Assembly (NCBI GenBank): GCA_964436005.1
Contig: CAYTBK010000190.1
Coordinates: 1 to 6,680, forward strand
From: JAGNHB01 sp964436005
Lineage (GTDB): Bacteria; Acidobacteriota; JAAYUB01
Direction: 5' to 3'
DNA: 6,680 nt
Part shown: positions 1 through 5,610 of the stretch, piece by piece
How positions within the stretch are numbered: position 1 is the first letter of the stretch
Layout of the letters: every line of letters begins with the position of its first letter
Translations under genes and position numbers: made by a program
The notes under the pieces: generated by a model
What the model was told of the DNA's origin: nothing
The model's database searches: none
What the model saw: the letters and a program-made list of their open reading frames with translations, nothing else

Positions 1-669
1 GAGATCAACGCGAGCTTCTACCGGGTGCCCTCCCTGGACATCGTGGAGCGCTGGGCCCGGGTGGCCGGCGGCCGGCCGGGGTTCCGGTTCACGGTCAAGG
101 CGCCGGGGGCCTTCACCCACGAGGGGGAACGGGAGGGGGCCACCGCCCGGGGGTTCCGCGCCGTGCTCGACACCCTGCAGCGCGCCGGCCTGCTGGGGGC
201 GGTGCTTTTCCAGTTCCCCTACAGCTTCCGCTGCGAGCGGGCGGAAAAAATCCGCCTTAAGGTGGTGCTGGACCTGTTCGAGGCGTACCCCTCGGCCGTG
301 GAGGTGCGCCACCGGAGCTGGGCGACGCCGGCCTACCTCGACTACCTCTGCCGGCGCGGCGTGGCCTTCTGCAACATCGACCAACCCGCGGCCGAGCCTG
401 ACGGCCTCGGGCTGACCGCCCACGTGACCTCGGCCCTGGCCTACCTGCGGCTGCACGGCCGCCACGTGGCGGCCTGGCGGGACCCCGCGGCGGGGCGGGA
501 CGCGCGCTTCGACTGGCTGTACGGCCCCGGGGAGATCGCCGCCTTCGCCGGGATCGCGCGCCGACTGGCCGCGGAGGCGGAAAAGGTCTACATCGTCACC
601 AACAACCACTACCAGGGCAAGGCGGTGGTCAACGCCGGCCAGATCGCGGCGGACCTATGGCGCGACTGA
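1..669 (+). CDS. DUF72 (YecE-like) family protein, 5' end cut by window edge
   Basis: The reading frame is open from base 1 to the TGA at 667-669, giving 222 visible residues. The first visible residues, EINASFYR, are the conserved early motif of DUF72 proteins, so the true start lies upstream of the window and the in-frame GTG at 25 is not the start. Further family landmarks, numbered from base 1, are FTVKAPGAFTH (about 30-40), LFQFPYSFR (69-77), VEVRHRSW (100-107), YLRLHGR (148-154) and the C-terminal NNHYQGKAVVNA (201-212). The family adopts a TIM-barrel-like fold; its biochemical role is not settled, so no reaction is assigned. No signal peptide or membrane segment is visible in the part present, which suggests a cytoplasmic protein. 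It is separated from the next gene by 174 bases containing a hairpin and probably belongs to a different transcription unit. Family assignment is confident; function is not known. Confidence 0.9.
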   Translation, partial: EINASFYRVPSLDIVERWARVAGGRPGFRFTVKAPGAFTHEGEREGATARGFRAVLDTLQRAGLLGAVLFQFPYSFRCERAEKIRLKVVLDLFEAYPSAVEVRHRSWATPAYLDYLCRRGVAFCNIDQPAAEPDGLGLTAHVTSALAYLRLHGRHVAAWRDPAAGRDARFDWLYGPGEIAAFAGIARRLAAEAEKVYIVTNNHYQGKAVVNAGQIAADLWRD

Positions 670-695
670 ACCCGGTCTTCCCGCCCGGCGGAGCG

Positions 696-725
696 CGGCA
701 TCGGCCAAGGGGCGCCGGCATGCCG
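696..725 (+). terminator. Hairpin after the DUF72 gene, possible weak terminator
   Basis: An inverted repeat pairs CGGCAT (696-701) with ATGCCG (720-725), and inside it CGGC (702-705) with GCCG (714-717), leaving an 8-base loop and a 2-base bulge at 718-719. It begins 27 bases after the DUF72 stop. No run of T follows (the next bases are AAATGACTT), so it is not a classical intrinsic terminator. In such GC-rich sequence a structure of this size can arise by chance. Confidence 0.3.
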
Positions 726-732
726 AAATGAC

Positions 733-762
733 TTGACTTCGACGGGTTTCCGGGGCGAAAAT
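733..762 (+). promoter_or_regulatory. Candidate sigma70-type promoter for the carboxyltransferase operon
   Basis: TTGACT at 733-738 matches the -35 consensus at five of six positions, and GAAAAT at 757-762 matches the -10 consensus at four of six, with an 18-base spacer. This lies in the only relatively AT-containing stretch of the 174-base gap before the operon. A second -10-like hexamer, CATAAT at 785-790 (five of six), lies downstream but has only a poor -35 partner (TGGGCC at 762-767). Either would give a leader of roughly 50-75 bases before the ATG at 844. The call rests on motif similarity alone. Confidence 0.3.
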
Positions 763-833
763 GGGCCTCTGTTCGAGCGACTACCATAATCAGGGAAAAC
801 AGGCGGCCAGGGGGCCGAATCCGCAGCGATATG

Positions 834-839
834 AGGAGG
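834..839 (+). promoter_or_regulatory. Shine-Dalgarno of the 12S-type carboxyltransferase gene
   Basis: AGGAGG, followed by T, lies four bases before the ATG at 844. The match to the anti-Shine-Dalgarno is strong though the spacing is short. It fixes the start at 844, which also gives the N-terminus expected for the family (HPLIEKL...). The same bases contain an out-of-frame ATG at 831 that would open only a shadow frame. Confidence 0.75.
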
Positions 840-843
840 TCTG

Positions 844-2394
844 ATGTCCACCCATCCACTCATCGAAAAACTCCGTCTGCTCCGGCAGCAGGCCCGGCAA
901 GGGGGCGGCAAGGATCGGATCGACGCCCAGCACGCCAAGGGGAAGATGACGGCCCGGGAGCGCATCCTGGCGCTGCTCGACCCGGGGTCCTTCACCGAGA
1001 TCGACATGTTCGTCACGCATCACAGCACCGATTTCGGGCTGGACGAGAAGCGCTACCTGTCGGACAGCGTGGTGACCGGCTGGGGCACGGTTGGTGGGAA
1101 GCTGACGTACGTCTTCAGCCAGGACTTCACCGTCTTCGGCGGCTCCCTCGGCGAAGCGCACAGCCGCAAGGTCTGCAAGATCATGGACCTGGCCGTCAAG
1201 AACGGCGCGCCTGTCATCGGGATCAACGATTCCGGCGGCGCCCGCATCCAGGAAGGCGTGGTCAGCCTGGGCGCCTATGCCGACATCTTCCTCCGCAACA
1301 CCCTGGCTTCGGGCGTGGTGCCCCAGGTCAGCCTGATCATGGGGCCCTGCGCCGGCGGCGCCGTCTACAGCCCGGCCCTCACCGACTTCATCGTCATGGT
1401 GAACAAGAACAGCCACATGTTCATCACCGGCCCGGACGTCGTCAAGGCCGTCACCCACGAGGAGGTCTCCTTCGAGGACCTGGGCGGCGCCATGGCCCAC
1501 GCCACCAAGAGCGGCGTCTGCCACCTCGTCGCGGAAGACCAGGCCTCGGCGCTGGAGATGGTGCGGCAGCTCATGTCCTACCTGCCCGCCAACAACATGG
1601 AGGACCCGCCGTTCGTCGAGAGCGACGATGACCCCAACCGGATGGACGAGAAGCTCGACAGCATGGTGCCCGACGACCCGCAGAAACCCTACGACATCAA
1701 GGATGTCATCGCCGCCGTGGTGGACAACGGCGACTTCTTCGAAATCCAGGAGCATTACGCGCAGAACATCCTCATCGGCTTCGCGCGGCTGGGCGGCTAC
1801 CCGGTGGGCATCGTCGCCAACCAGCCCATGGTGCTGGCCGGCGTGCTGGACATCAAGTCCTCCATCAAGGGGGCCCGCTTCGTCCGCTTCTGCGATGCCT
1901 TCAACATTCCGCTGATAGTGTTCGAGGACGTGCCCGGCTTCCTGCCCGGCGTGGACCAGGAACACGGCGGGATCATCGTCCACGGCGCCAAGTTGCTCTA
2001 CGCCTTCTGCGAGGCCACCGTGCCCAAGCTGACGGTGATCACCCGCAAGGCGTACGGCGGCGCCTACGACGTCATGAGCTCCAAGCACATCCGCGGGGAC
2101 TACAACGTGGCCTGGCCCTCGGCCGAGATCGCCGTGATGGGCCCGGACGGCGCTGTCAACATCATCTTCCGCAAGGAGATCGCCGACGCCAAGGACCACC
2201 TCGCGAAGAAGGCGGAGTTCACCAAGATGTACCGGGACAAGTTCGCCAATCCCTATGTCGCCGCGGGCTACGGCTACCTGGACGACGTGATCGAGGCCCG
2301 GGAAACCCGGCCCAAGCTCATCCAGGCTCTCAAGTCCCTGCAGAACAAGAGGGACACCAACCCGCCCCGGAAACATGGGAACATCCCGCTTTAA
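844..2394 (+). CDS. mmdA: Acyl-CoA carboxyltransferase, methylmalonyl-CoA decarboxylase alpha / transcarboxylase 12S type
   Basis: This 516-residue protein is full length for the biotin-dependent carboxyltransferase family that includes propionyl-CoA carboxylase beta, MmdA and the transcarboxylase 12S subunit. It transfers a carboxyl group between methylmalonyl-CoA (or propionyl-CoA) and carrier-bound biotin. Both crotonase-like halves are present. The N-half has NDSGGARIQEGV (128-139) and PCAGGAVYSPA (168-178), which form the acyl-CoA oxyanion site. The C-half has DVPGFLPGVDQEHGG (362-376) and RKAYGGAYDVM (401-411). Asp409 in AYDVM sits at the position known to influence acyl chain choice in actinobacterial propionyl-CoA carboxylases and fits a propionyl/methylmalonyl substrate. 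The C-terminus (NPPRKHGNIPL) is family-typical. It is first in the operon, with 18 bases before the cupin gene. With 5S-like and biotin carrier genes downstream and no biotin carboxylase in the window, a transcarboxylase 12S role is the best inference; propionyl-CoA carboxylase beta or a sodium-pump decarboxylase subunit remain possible. Confidence 0.93.
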   Translation: MSTHPLIEKLRLLRQQARQGGGKDRIDAQHAKGKMTARERILALLDPGSFTEIDMFVTHHSTDFGLDEKRYLSDSVVTGWGTVGGKLTYVFSQDFTVFGGSLGEAHSRKVCKIMDLAVKNGAPVIGINDSGGARIQEGVVSLGAYADIFLRNTLASGVVPQVSLIMGPCAGGAVYSPALTDFIVMVNKNSHMFITGPDVVKAVTHEEVSFEDLGGAMAHATKSGVCHLVAEDQASALEMVRQLMSYLPANNMEDPPFVESDDDPNRMDEKLDSMVPDDPQKPYDIKDVIAAVVDNGDFFEIQEHYAQNILIGFARLGGYPVGIVANQPMVLAGVLDIKSSIKGARFVRFCDAFNIPLIVFEDVPGFLPGVDQEHGGIIVHGAKLLYAFCEATVPKLTVITRKAYGGAYDVMSSKHIRGDYNVAWPSAEIAVMGPDGAVNIIFRKEIADAKDHLAKKAEFTKMYRDKFANPYVAAGYGYLDDVIEARETRPKLIQALKSLQNKRDTNPPRKHGNIPL

Positions 2395-2402
2395 GAAAGG
2401 GA

Positions 2403-2408
2403 AGGAGG
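2403..2408 (+). promoter_or_regulatory. Shine-Dalgarno of the cupin gene
   Basis: AGGAGG ends four bases before the ATG at 2413, in the 18-base gap after the carboxyltransferase stop. Its strength and position support the cupin reading frame as a genuine, independently initiated gene in the operon. Confidence 0.75.
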
Positions 2409-2412
2409 CCAC

Positions 2413-2745
2413 ATGGCGACGAAGAACAACATTCAGGAATTGGCCTCGATGCTGACGGAGGCGTACCGGCACCTGGAACTCGGCACGGTGGACGATCACG
2501 CCGTCTACGTGCTCAAGGTCAAGGGCGAATTCCCCATGCACCACCACACCCGCGACGAGATGTACGTGGTGCTCAAGGGCGAAATCCGGATCCGCTTCCG
2601 CAACATCCCCGAACTGGTGCTGGGCGAAGGCGACAGCACCGTGGTGCGGGCCTACACGATTCACAGCCCCACGTCCGACGACGAGGCCCTTGTGCTGCTG
2701 ATCAAGCCCAAGGAAATGTTCGCCACGTCGTCCGACATGGACTGA
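2413..2745 (+). CDS. Small single-domain cupin protein inside the transcarboxylase operon
   Basis: This 110-residue protein is a single conserved beta-barrel cupin. The first cupin motif is clear: G39, then His43-x-His45, Glu49 and Gly56 (read within GEFPMHHHTRDEMYVVLKG), one residue tighter after the Gly than the textbook pattern. The second motif is looser, around GEGDSTVVRAYTIHSP, with His84 as the fourth likely metal ligand. Three His and one Glu imply a bound divalent metal. A helical N-terminal stretch (about 5-22) precedes the barrel; there is no signal peptide or membrane segment. It sits between the 12S-type and 5S-type genes, 18 bases after one and 12 before the other, so it is almost certainly co-transcribed and made with the complex. 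Small cupins include isomerases, dioxygenases, sugar-binding and regulatory proteins, and nothing here selects one. A role as accessory or regulator of the carboxyl-transfer complex is inferred only from position. Confidence 0.88.
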   Translation: MATKNNIQELASMLTEAYRHLELGTVDDHAVYVLKVKGEFPMHHHTRDEMYVVLKGEIRIRFRNIPELVLGEGDSTVVRAYTIHSPTSDDEALVLLIKPKEMFATSSDMD

Positions 2746-2752
2746 GGAGAGG
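2745..2752 (+). promoter_or_regulatory. Shine-Dalgarno of the 5S-type gene, overlapping the cupin stop codon
   Basis: AGGAGAGG begins on the last base of the cupin TGA (2743-2745) and ends five bases before the ATG at 2758. This arrangement allows translational coupling between the cupin and the 5S-type subunit. Confidence 0.7.
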
Positions 2753-2757
2753 TTCAA

Positions 2758-4248
2758 ATGGAAACCAAACTGATGATCACCGAAACCCTCCTGCGGGACG
2801 CGCACCAGTCGCTCCTGGCCACCCGCCTGCGCAACGAGGACATGATGCCGATCGCCGAGCAGCTCGACAAGATCGGCTTCTGGTCCCTGGAAATGTGGGG
2901 CGGGGCGACCTTCGACAGTGCCATGCGCTTCCTGGGAGAGGACCCCTGGGACCGCCTGCGCAAGCTCCGGCTCCGCATCCACGACACGCGGACCCAGATG
3001 CTGCTGCGGGGCCAGAACCTGGTGGGCTACAAGCACTATCCCGACGACATCGTGGAGCGCTTCGTCAAGGCGGCCGCCTCGAACGGGGTTGACGTGTTCC
3101 GCATCTTCGACGCCCTCAACGACGTGCGCAACATGGAGTACGCCATGCAGGTGGCGAAGCGGGAAGGCGCGCATGTCCAGGCCACCATCAGCTACACGAT
3201 CTCGCCGGTGCACAGCATCGCCAGCTTCGTCAGCCTGGGGCGCGAACTGGCCGACCGCGGCGCCGACTCCATCTGCATCAAGGACATGGCCGGGCTGCTG
3301 ACGCCGGTGGCCACCTACGAGCTGGTCAGCGCCCTGAAGCGGGACCTGGGGCTGCACGTCCAGGTGCACACCCACTCCACCAGCGGCATGGGCATCGCCT
3401 CCCTGCTCAAGGCGGCCGAGGCCGGTGTCGACGTGGTGGACACGGCCATCTCCTCCATGTCCATGTCCACCTCGCAGCCGCCCACCGAAACCATGGTCAC
3501 CATGATGAAGGGCACGCCCCGCGACACGGGACTCGATCTGGGGGCGCTGGCCAGCATCGCCGCCAGCATGGGGGAGATCCGGAAGAAGTACGCCAATTTC
3601 GAGGCCAACATCGCGCCCGTGGACGTCAACGTCCTCCAGTTCCAGGTGCCCGGCGGCATGCTCTCCAACCTGGTGGACCAGCTCCGCCAGCAGGGCGCCC
3701 TGGAAAAGTACCACGCGGTGCTCGAGGAGATCCCGCGGGTCCGCGAAGACCTGGGCTTCCCGCCCCTGGTCACCCCGTCCAGCCAGATCGTCGGGACCCA
3801 GGCCACGCTCAACGTCATCATGGGCGAGCGCTACAAGGTCATCCCCGAGGAAGTCAAGCAGTACGTGCGCGGCTTCTACGGGAAGCCCCCCGCCCCCCTC
3901 AACCCCGAGGTCGTCAAGAAGGCCATCGGGAAGGAGGAGCCCATCACCTGCCGCCCCGCCGACCTCCTGGACGCGGGTTGGGCGAAGGCCAAGGCCGAGA
4001 TCGGCTCGCTGGCGCGCTCGGACGAGGACATCCTCTCCTACGCCCTCTTCCCCCAGGTGGCCAAGCCGTTCCTGGAAAGGCTGTCCAAGGGCCTGGGCGG
4101 CCGGGAGGAGATTGCCGCGGCCCTGGCGGCGAAACTCATGATTCAGCAGCAGAACAAGATCAAGCAGGCCATGGCCAGGCCGGTGGCCGCGGCGGGGCGT
4201 TCCGACTGGAAGCTCGCCGGGCGCTCGGCCATGCGACGGGGGTGGTGA
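2758..4248 (+). CDS. oadA: Transcarboxylase 5S / oxaloacetate decarboxylase alpha-type carboxyltransferase
   Basis: This 496-residue protein belongs to the family of the transcarboxylase 5S subunit, oxaloacetate decarboxylase alpha and pyruvate carboxylase subunit B. It exchanges a carboxyl group between biotin and pyruvate/oxaloacetate at a metal centre. The HMGL-like TIM barrel starts with TLLRDAHQS (10-18). Predicted metal ligands are Asp14, a carbamylated Lys175 in IKDMAG, and His204 and His206 in VHTHST. LLRGQNLVGY (82-91), RIFDALND (115-122) and VDTAISSMS (227-235) are also family signatures, and the PYC/OADA domain follows with PGGM (298-301). No biotinyl domain is present: the protein ends in an Ala/Pro/Arg-rich tail finishing DWKLAGRSAMRRGW, and biotin is supplied by the next gene, which starts one base after this stop. 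The length agrees with 5S-type proteins lacking a biotin domain. The best inference is the 5S partner of the upstream 12S-like subunit; pyruvate carboxylase B or oxaloacetate decarboxylase alpha are alternatives. Confidence 0.92.
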   Translation: METKLMITETLLRDAHQSLLATRLRNEDMMPIAEQLDKIGFWSLEMWGGATFDSAMRFLGEDPWDRLRKLRLRIHDTRTQMLLRGQNLVGYKHYPDDIVERFVKAAASNGVDVFRIFDALNDVRNMEYAMQVAKREGAHVQATISYTISPVHSIASFVSLGRELADRGADSICIKDMAGLLTPVATYELVSALKRDLGLHVQVHTHSTSGMGIASLLKAAEAGVDVVDTAISSMSMSTSQPPTETMVTMMKGTPRDTGLDLGALASIAASMGEIRKKYANFEANIAPVDVNVLQFQVPGGMLSNLVDQLRQQGALEKYHAVLEEIPRVREDLGFPPLVTPSSQIVGTQATLNVIMGERYKVIPEEVKQYVRGFYGKPPAPLNPEVVKKAIGKEEPITCRPADLLDAGWAKAKAEIGSLARSDEDILSYALFPQVAKPFLERLSKGLGGREEIAAALAAKLMIQQQNKIKQAMARPVAAAGRSDWKLAGRSAMRRGW

Positions 4249-4249
4249 G

Positions 4250-4729
4250 ATGGCAAACAAGTTCAAGGTAGTGCTGGACGGCGTGTCCTACGACATGGAC
4301 TTCCGCGAGAACACGGTCCTGGTCAACGACCGGGAGTTCCCCTGGAGCGTCAGCGGCGACACCATCTCCGTGGGCGGCAACCCGCACACGGTGGCCTTCA
4401 AGGGCGCTAACGCCGTGGTCGACGGGATTTCCTACTCCTACGAAGCCATCGGCCTCGAACAGCCGAAACAGGTCGCCAAGAAGAAGGCGGCGTCCGGGGC
4501 GGCGGGCGACGAGGCCGGCGCCGTGACCGCCATCATGCCCGGCCTGATCCTCAAGCTGCTCAAGAAGGAGGGCGAGATCGTCAACGCCGGCGACGTCGTG
4601 GTGATCCTGGAAGCCATGAAGATGCAGAACGAGTTGCAGGCCAAGAAGGGGGGCACCGTCAAGAAGGTGTTCGTCGGCGAAGGCGACAAGGTCGAGATGC
4701 GTCAGGTCATCATGGTGATCGAAGAATGA
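4250..4729 (+). CDS. Biotin carboxyl carrier protein (transcarboxylase 1.3S-like)
   Basis: This 159-residue protein carries the biotin that shuttles carboxyl groups between the two upstream carboxyltransferases. The C-terminal biotinyl/lipoyl domain covers about 90-159, with MPG at 96-98 and the biotinylation motif EAMKMQNE, Lys124 being the modified residue 35 residues from the C-terminus as is usual. A short Lys/Ala/Gly linker (about 71-90) joins it to a 70-residue beta-rich N-terminal region, longer than the short N-terminus of the classic 1.3S subunit. That region looks like repeated hairpin units: VVLDGVSY (7-14), VLVNDREF (23-30), ISVGGNPHTV (39-48) and AVVDGISY (55-62). The ATG at 4250 follows the upstream TGA by one base, and a GGGGGTGG stretch inside the end of that gene can act as ribosome binding site, so translation is probably coupled. 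A biotin ligase must modify Lys124; none is in the window. The gene ends just before an intrinsic terminator. Confidence 0.93.
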   Translation: MANKFKVVLDGVSYDMDFRENTVLVNDREFPWSVSGDTISVGGNPHTVAFKGANAVVDGISYSYEAIGLEQPKQVAKKKAASGAAGDEAGAVTAIMPGLILKLLKKEGEIVNAGDVVVILEAMKMQNELQAKKGGTVKKVFVGEGDKVEMRQVIMVIEE

Positions 4730-4735
4730 GGGAGG

Positions 4736-4773
4736 AGGAAGGGAACGGCACTGGCCGCCCCCTTCCTGCTTTT
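4736..4773 (+). terminator. Intrinsic terminator closing the transcarboxylase operon
   Basis: AGGAAGGG (4736-4743) pairs perfectly with CCCTTCCT (4760-4767). Inside it CGGC (4746-4749) pairs with GCCG (4754-4757) around an ACTG loop, with an AA/CC internal mismatch. CTTTT (4769-4773) and then CCGTTT follow, giving a modest T-rich tail. It starts seven bases after the biotin carrier stop, the expected place for an operon end, and separates the metabolic operon from the cell-wall genes. Confidence 0.75.
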
Positions 4774-4787
4774 CCGTTTGATTCCCC

Positions 4788-5579
4788 TTGCAGAGTGTGA
4801 TGGCGATGCTTCATCCCGATCTTTCCCGGCTTCGACTTCCCGGCGCACAAACGCGGCGGGCCGCCTCGCGCGGCCGGTGGCTCATCCGCTGCCTGCCCCT
4901 GGCATTCGCCCTGGCATTCCTGACCGGCCTTCTGCCGGCGCAGGGCCGTAAGCTGATCATCATCGATCCGGGGCACGGCGGAGAGGACCACGGCATCGTC
5001 GGCGCCGCCGGCACCCAGGAAAAGGCCCTGGTGTTCCGCGTGGCGGAACGGCTGCGGCAGATCCTGGAATCGACCACCGCCTTCGATGTCCGCCTCACCC
5101 GCCCCGCCGATCAGAACGTGCCCCTGATCCAGCGCGCGGCCCAAACCAACCAGGCCGGCGCCGCCCTCTTCGTCAGCCTCCATTGTGAGGGCTCCCGCCG
5201 GAAGGAGGACCGGGGCGTTTCCCTGTTCTACTTCCGCACGGCCGGAAAGGAACCCGCCGGCAAGGACGTGATCCGGGGCATGATCGACGGGCGTGAAATC
5301 CGCATGGCCCCCCTGGGCATCGCCCAGACGGCCTGGCAGCAGCCCAGCCGCCGACTGGCGGAAATCATCCAGCAGCGGTTGGGATTGGTCTTTCCCATGT
5401 ACGCTGAAAACCCGATCGGGGAACGCCTGTACATCCTCTCGGTGCTCAACTGCCCGGCCGTGGCGGTGGGGGTGGGCTTCCTCACCAATGCCGAGGACGA
5501 AAAGGATTTTTCGTCGCCGCGGGTTCAGGACGAGTTCTGCCGGCGTTTGTGCGACGCCATCACCGATTTCTTGCAGTGA
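4788..5579 (+). CDS. N-acetylmuramoyl-L-alanine amidase (Amidase_3), catalytic Glu replaced by Gly
   Basis: The 263-residue frame (from TTG 4788) encodes an Amidase_3 protein, a family of zinc enzymes that cleave the amide between N-acetylmuramic acid and the stem peptide. ATG codons at 4800 and 4806 are equally possible starts; none has a good Shine-Dalgarno. An Arg-rich N-terminus precedes a hydrophobic segment (about 31-50, WLIRCLPLAFALAFLTGLLP), a signal peptide or anchor, so the domain acts outside the cytoplasm. The domain opens with IIIDPGHGG. Zinc ligands are present: His63, Glu78 (15 residues on, in QEKALVF) and His132 in SLHCE. The last motif, usually PxVLVExGFxSN, reads CPAVAVGVGFLTN: codon GGG at 5469-5471 (Gly228) occupies the catalytic Glu position. 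The frame and all surrounding motifs are intact, so this is a point difference, not decay. It may be an inactive binding or regulatory protein, or have altered chemistry. No SPOR, LysM or AMIN domain is visible. It is followed 31 bases later by the GerMN gene. Confidence 0.9.
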   Translation: MQSVMAMLHPDLSRLRLPGAQTRRAASRGRWLIRCLPLAFALAFLTGLLPAQGRKLIIIDPGHGGEDHGIVGAAGTQEKALVFRVAERLRQILESTTAFDVRLTRPADQNVPLIQRAAQTNQAGAALFVSLHCEGSRRKEDRGVSLFYFRTAGKEPAGKDVIRGMIDGREIRMAPLGIAQTAWQQPSRRLAEIIQQRLGLVFPMYAENPIGERLYILSVLNCPAVAVGVGFLTNAEDEKDFSSPRVQDEFCRRLCDAITDFLQ

Positions 5580-5595
5580 CCATATCCGTTTTCCC

Positions 5596-5600
5596 GGAGG
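5596..5600 (+). promoter_or_regulatory. Shine-Dalgarno fixing the GTG start of the GerMN gene
   Basis: GGAGG at 5596-5600 lies ten bases before the GTG at 5611. The frame stays open further upstream to 5293, but that part overlaps the amidase gene and has no family similarity. This site, plus the membrane anchor starting right after the GTG, sets the start at 5611. Confidence 0.65.
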
Positions 5601-5610
5601 GCTGAAGTCC

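Noticed and set aside
25..27. GTG as the start of the DUF72 gene
   Set aside because: The frame is open to the window edge and the eight residues before it, EINASFYR, are a conserved DUF72 motif, so the gene starts before the window.
831..1631. A 266-residue + strand frame overlapping the start of the 12S-type gene, opening at ATG 831
   Set aside because: Its start lies within the ribosome binding region of the real gene, its Arg/Gly/Pro/His-rich sequence is typical of an off-frame reading of GC-rich code, and it has no domain.
790..4266. A 1158-residue open frame on the minus strand spanning the first three operon genes
   Set aside because: It lies antisense to three genes with clear family motifs and crosses their intergenic gaps. 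Its Val/His/Asp/Gly/Leu-rich composition is what the complement of GC-biased codons gives, and it shows no recognisable domain. Long antisense frames are expected in such GC-rich DNA because stop codons are rare.
4860..4890. Twin-arginine (Tat) export signal in the amidase, from the RR in the N-terminal region
   Set aside because: The residues after the RR (AASRGRW) do not match the Tat consensus and the hydrophobic stretch starts several residues later; an ordinary signal peptide or anchor fits better.
5293..5610. In-frame upstream extension of the GerMN gene (106 extra residues)
   Set aside because: The extension overlaps the amidase gene in another frame, has Ser/Arg/Trp-rich shadow composition, and would bury the membrane anchor inside the protein. 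GTG 5611 with its GGAGG site is the better start.
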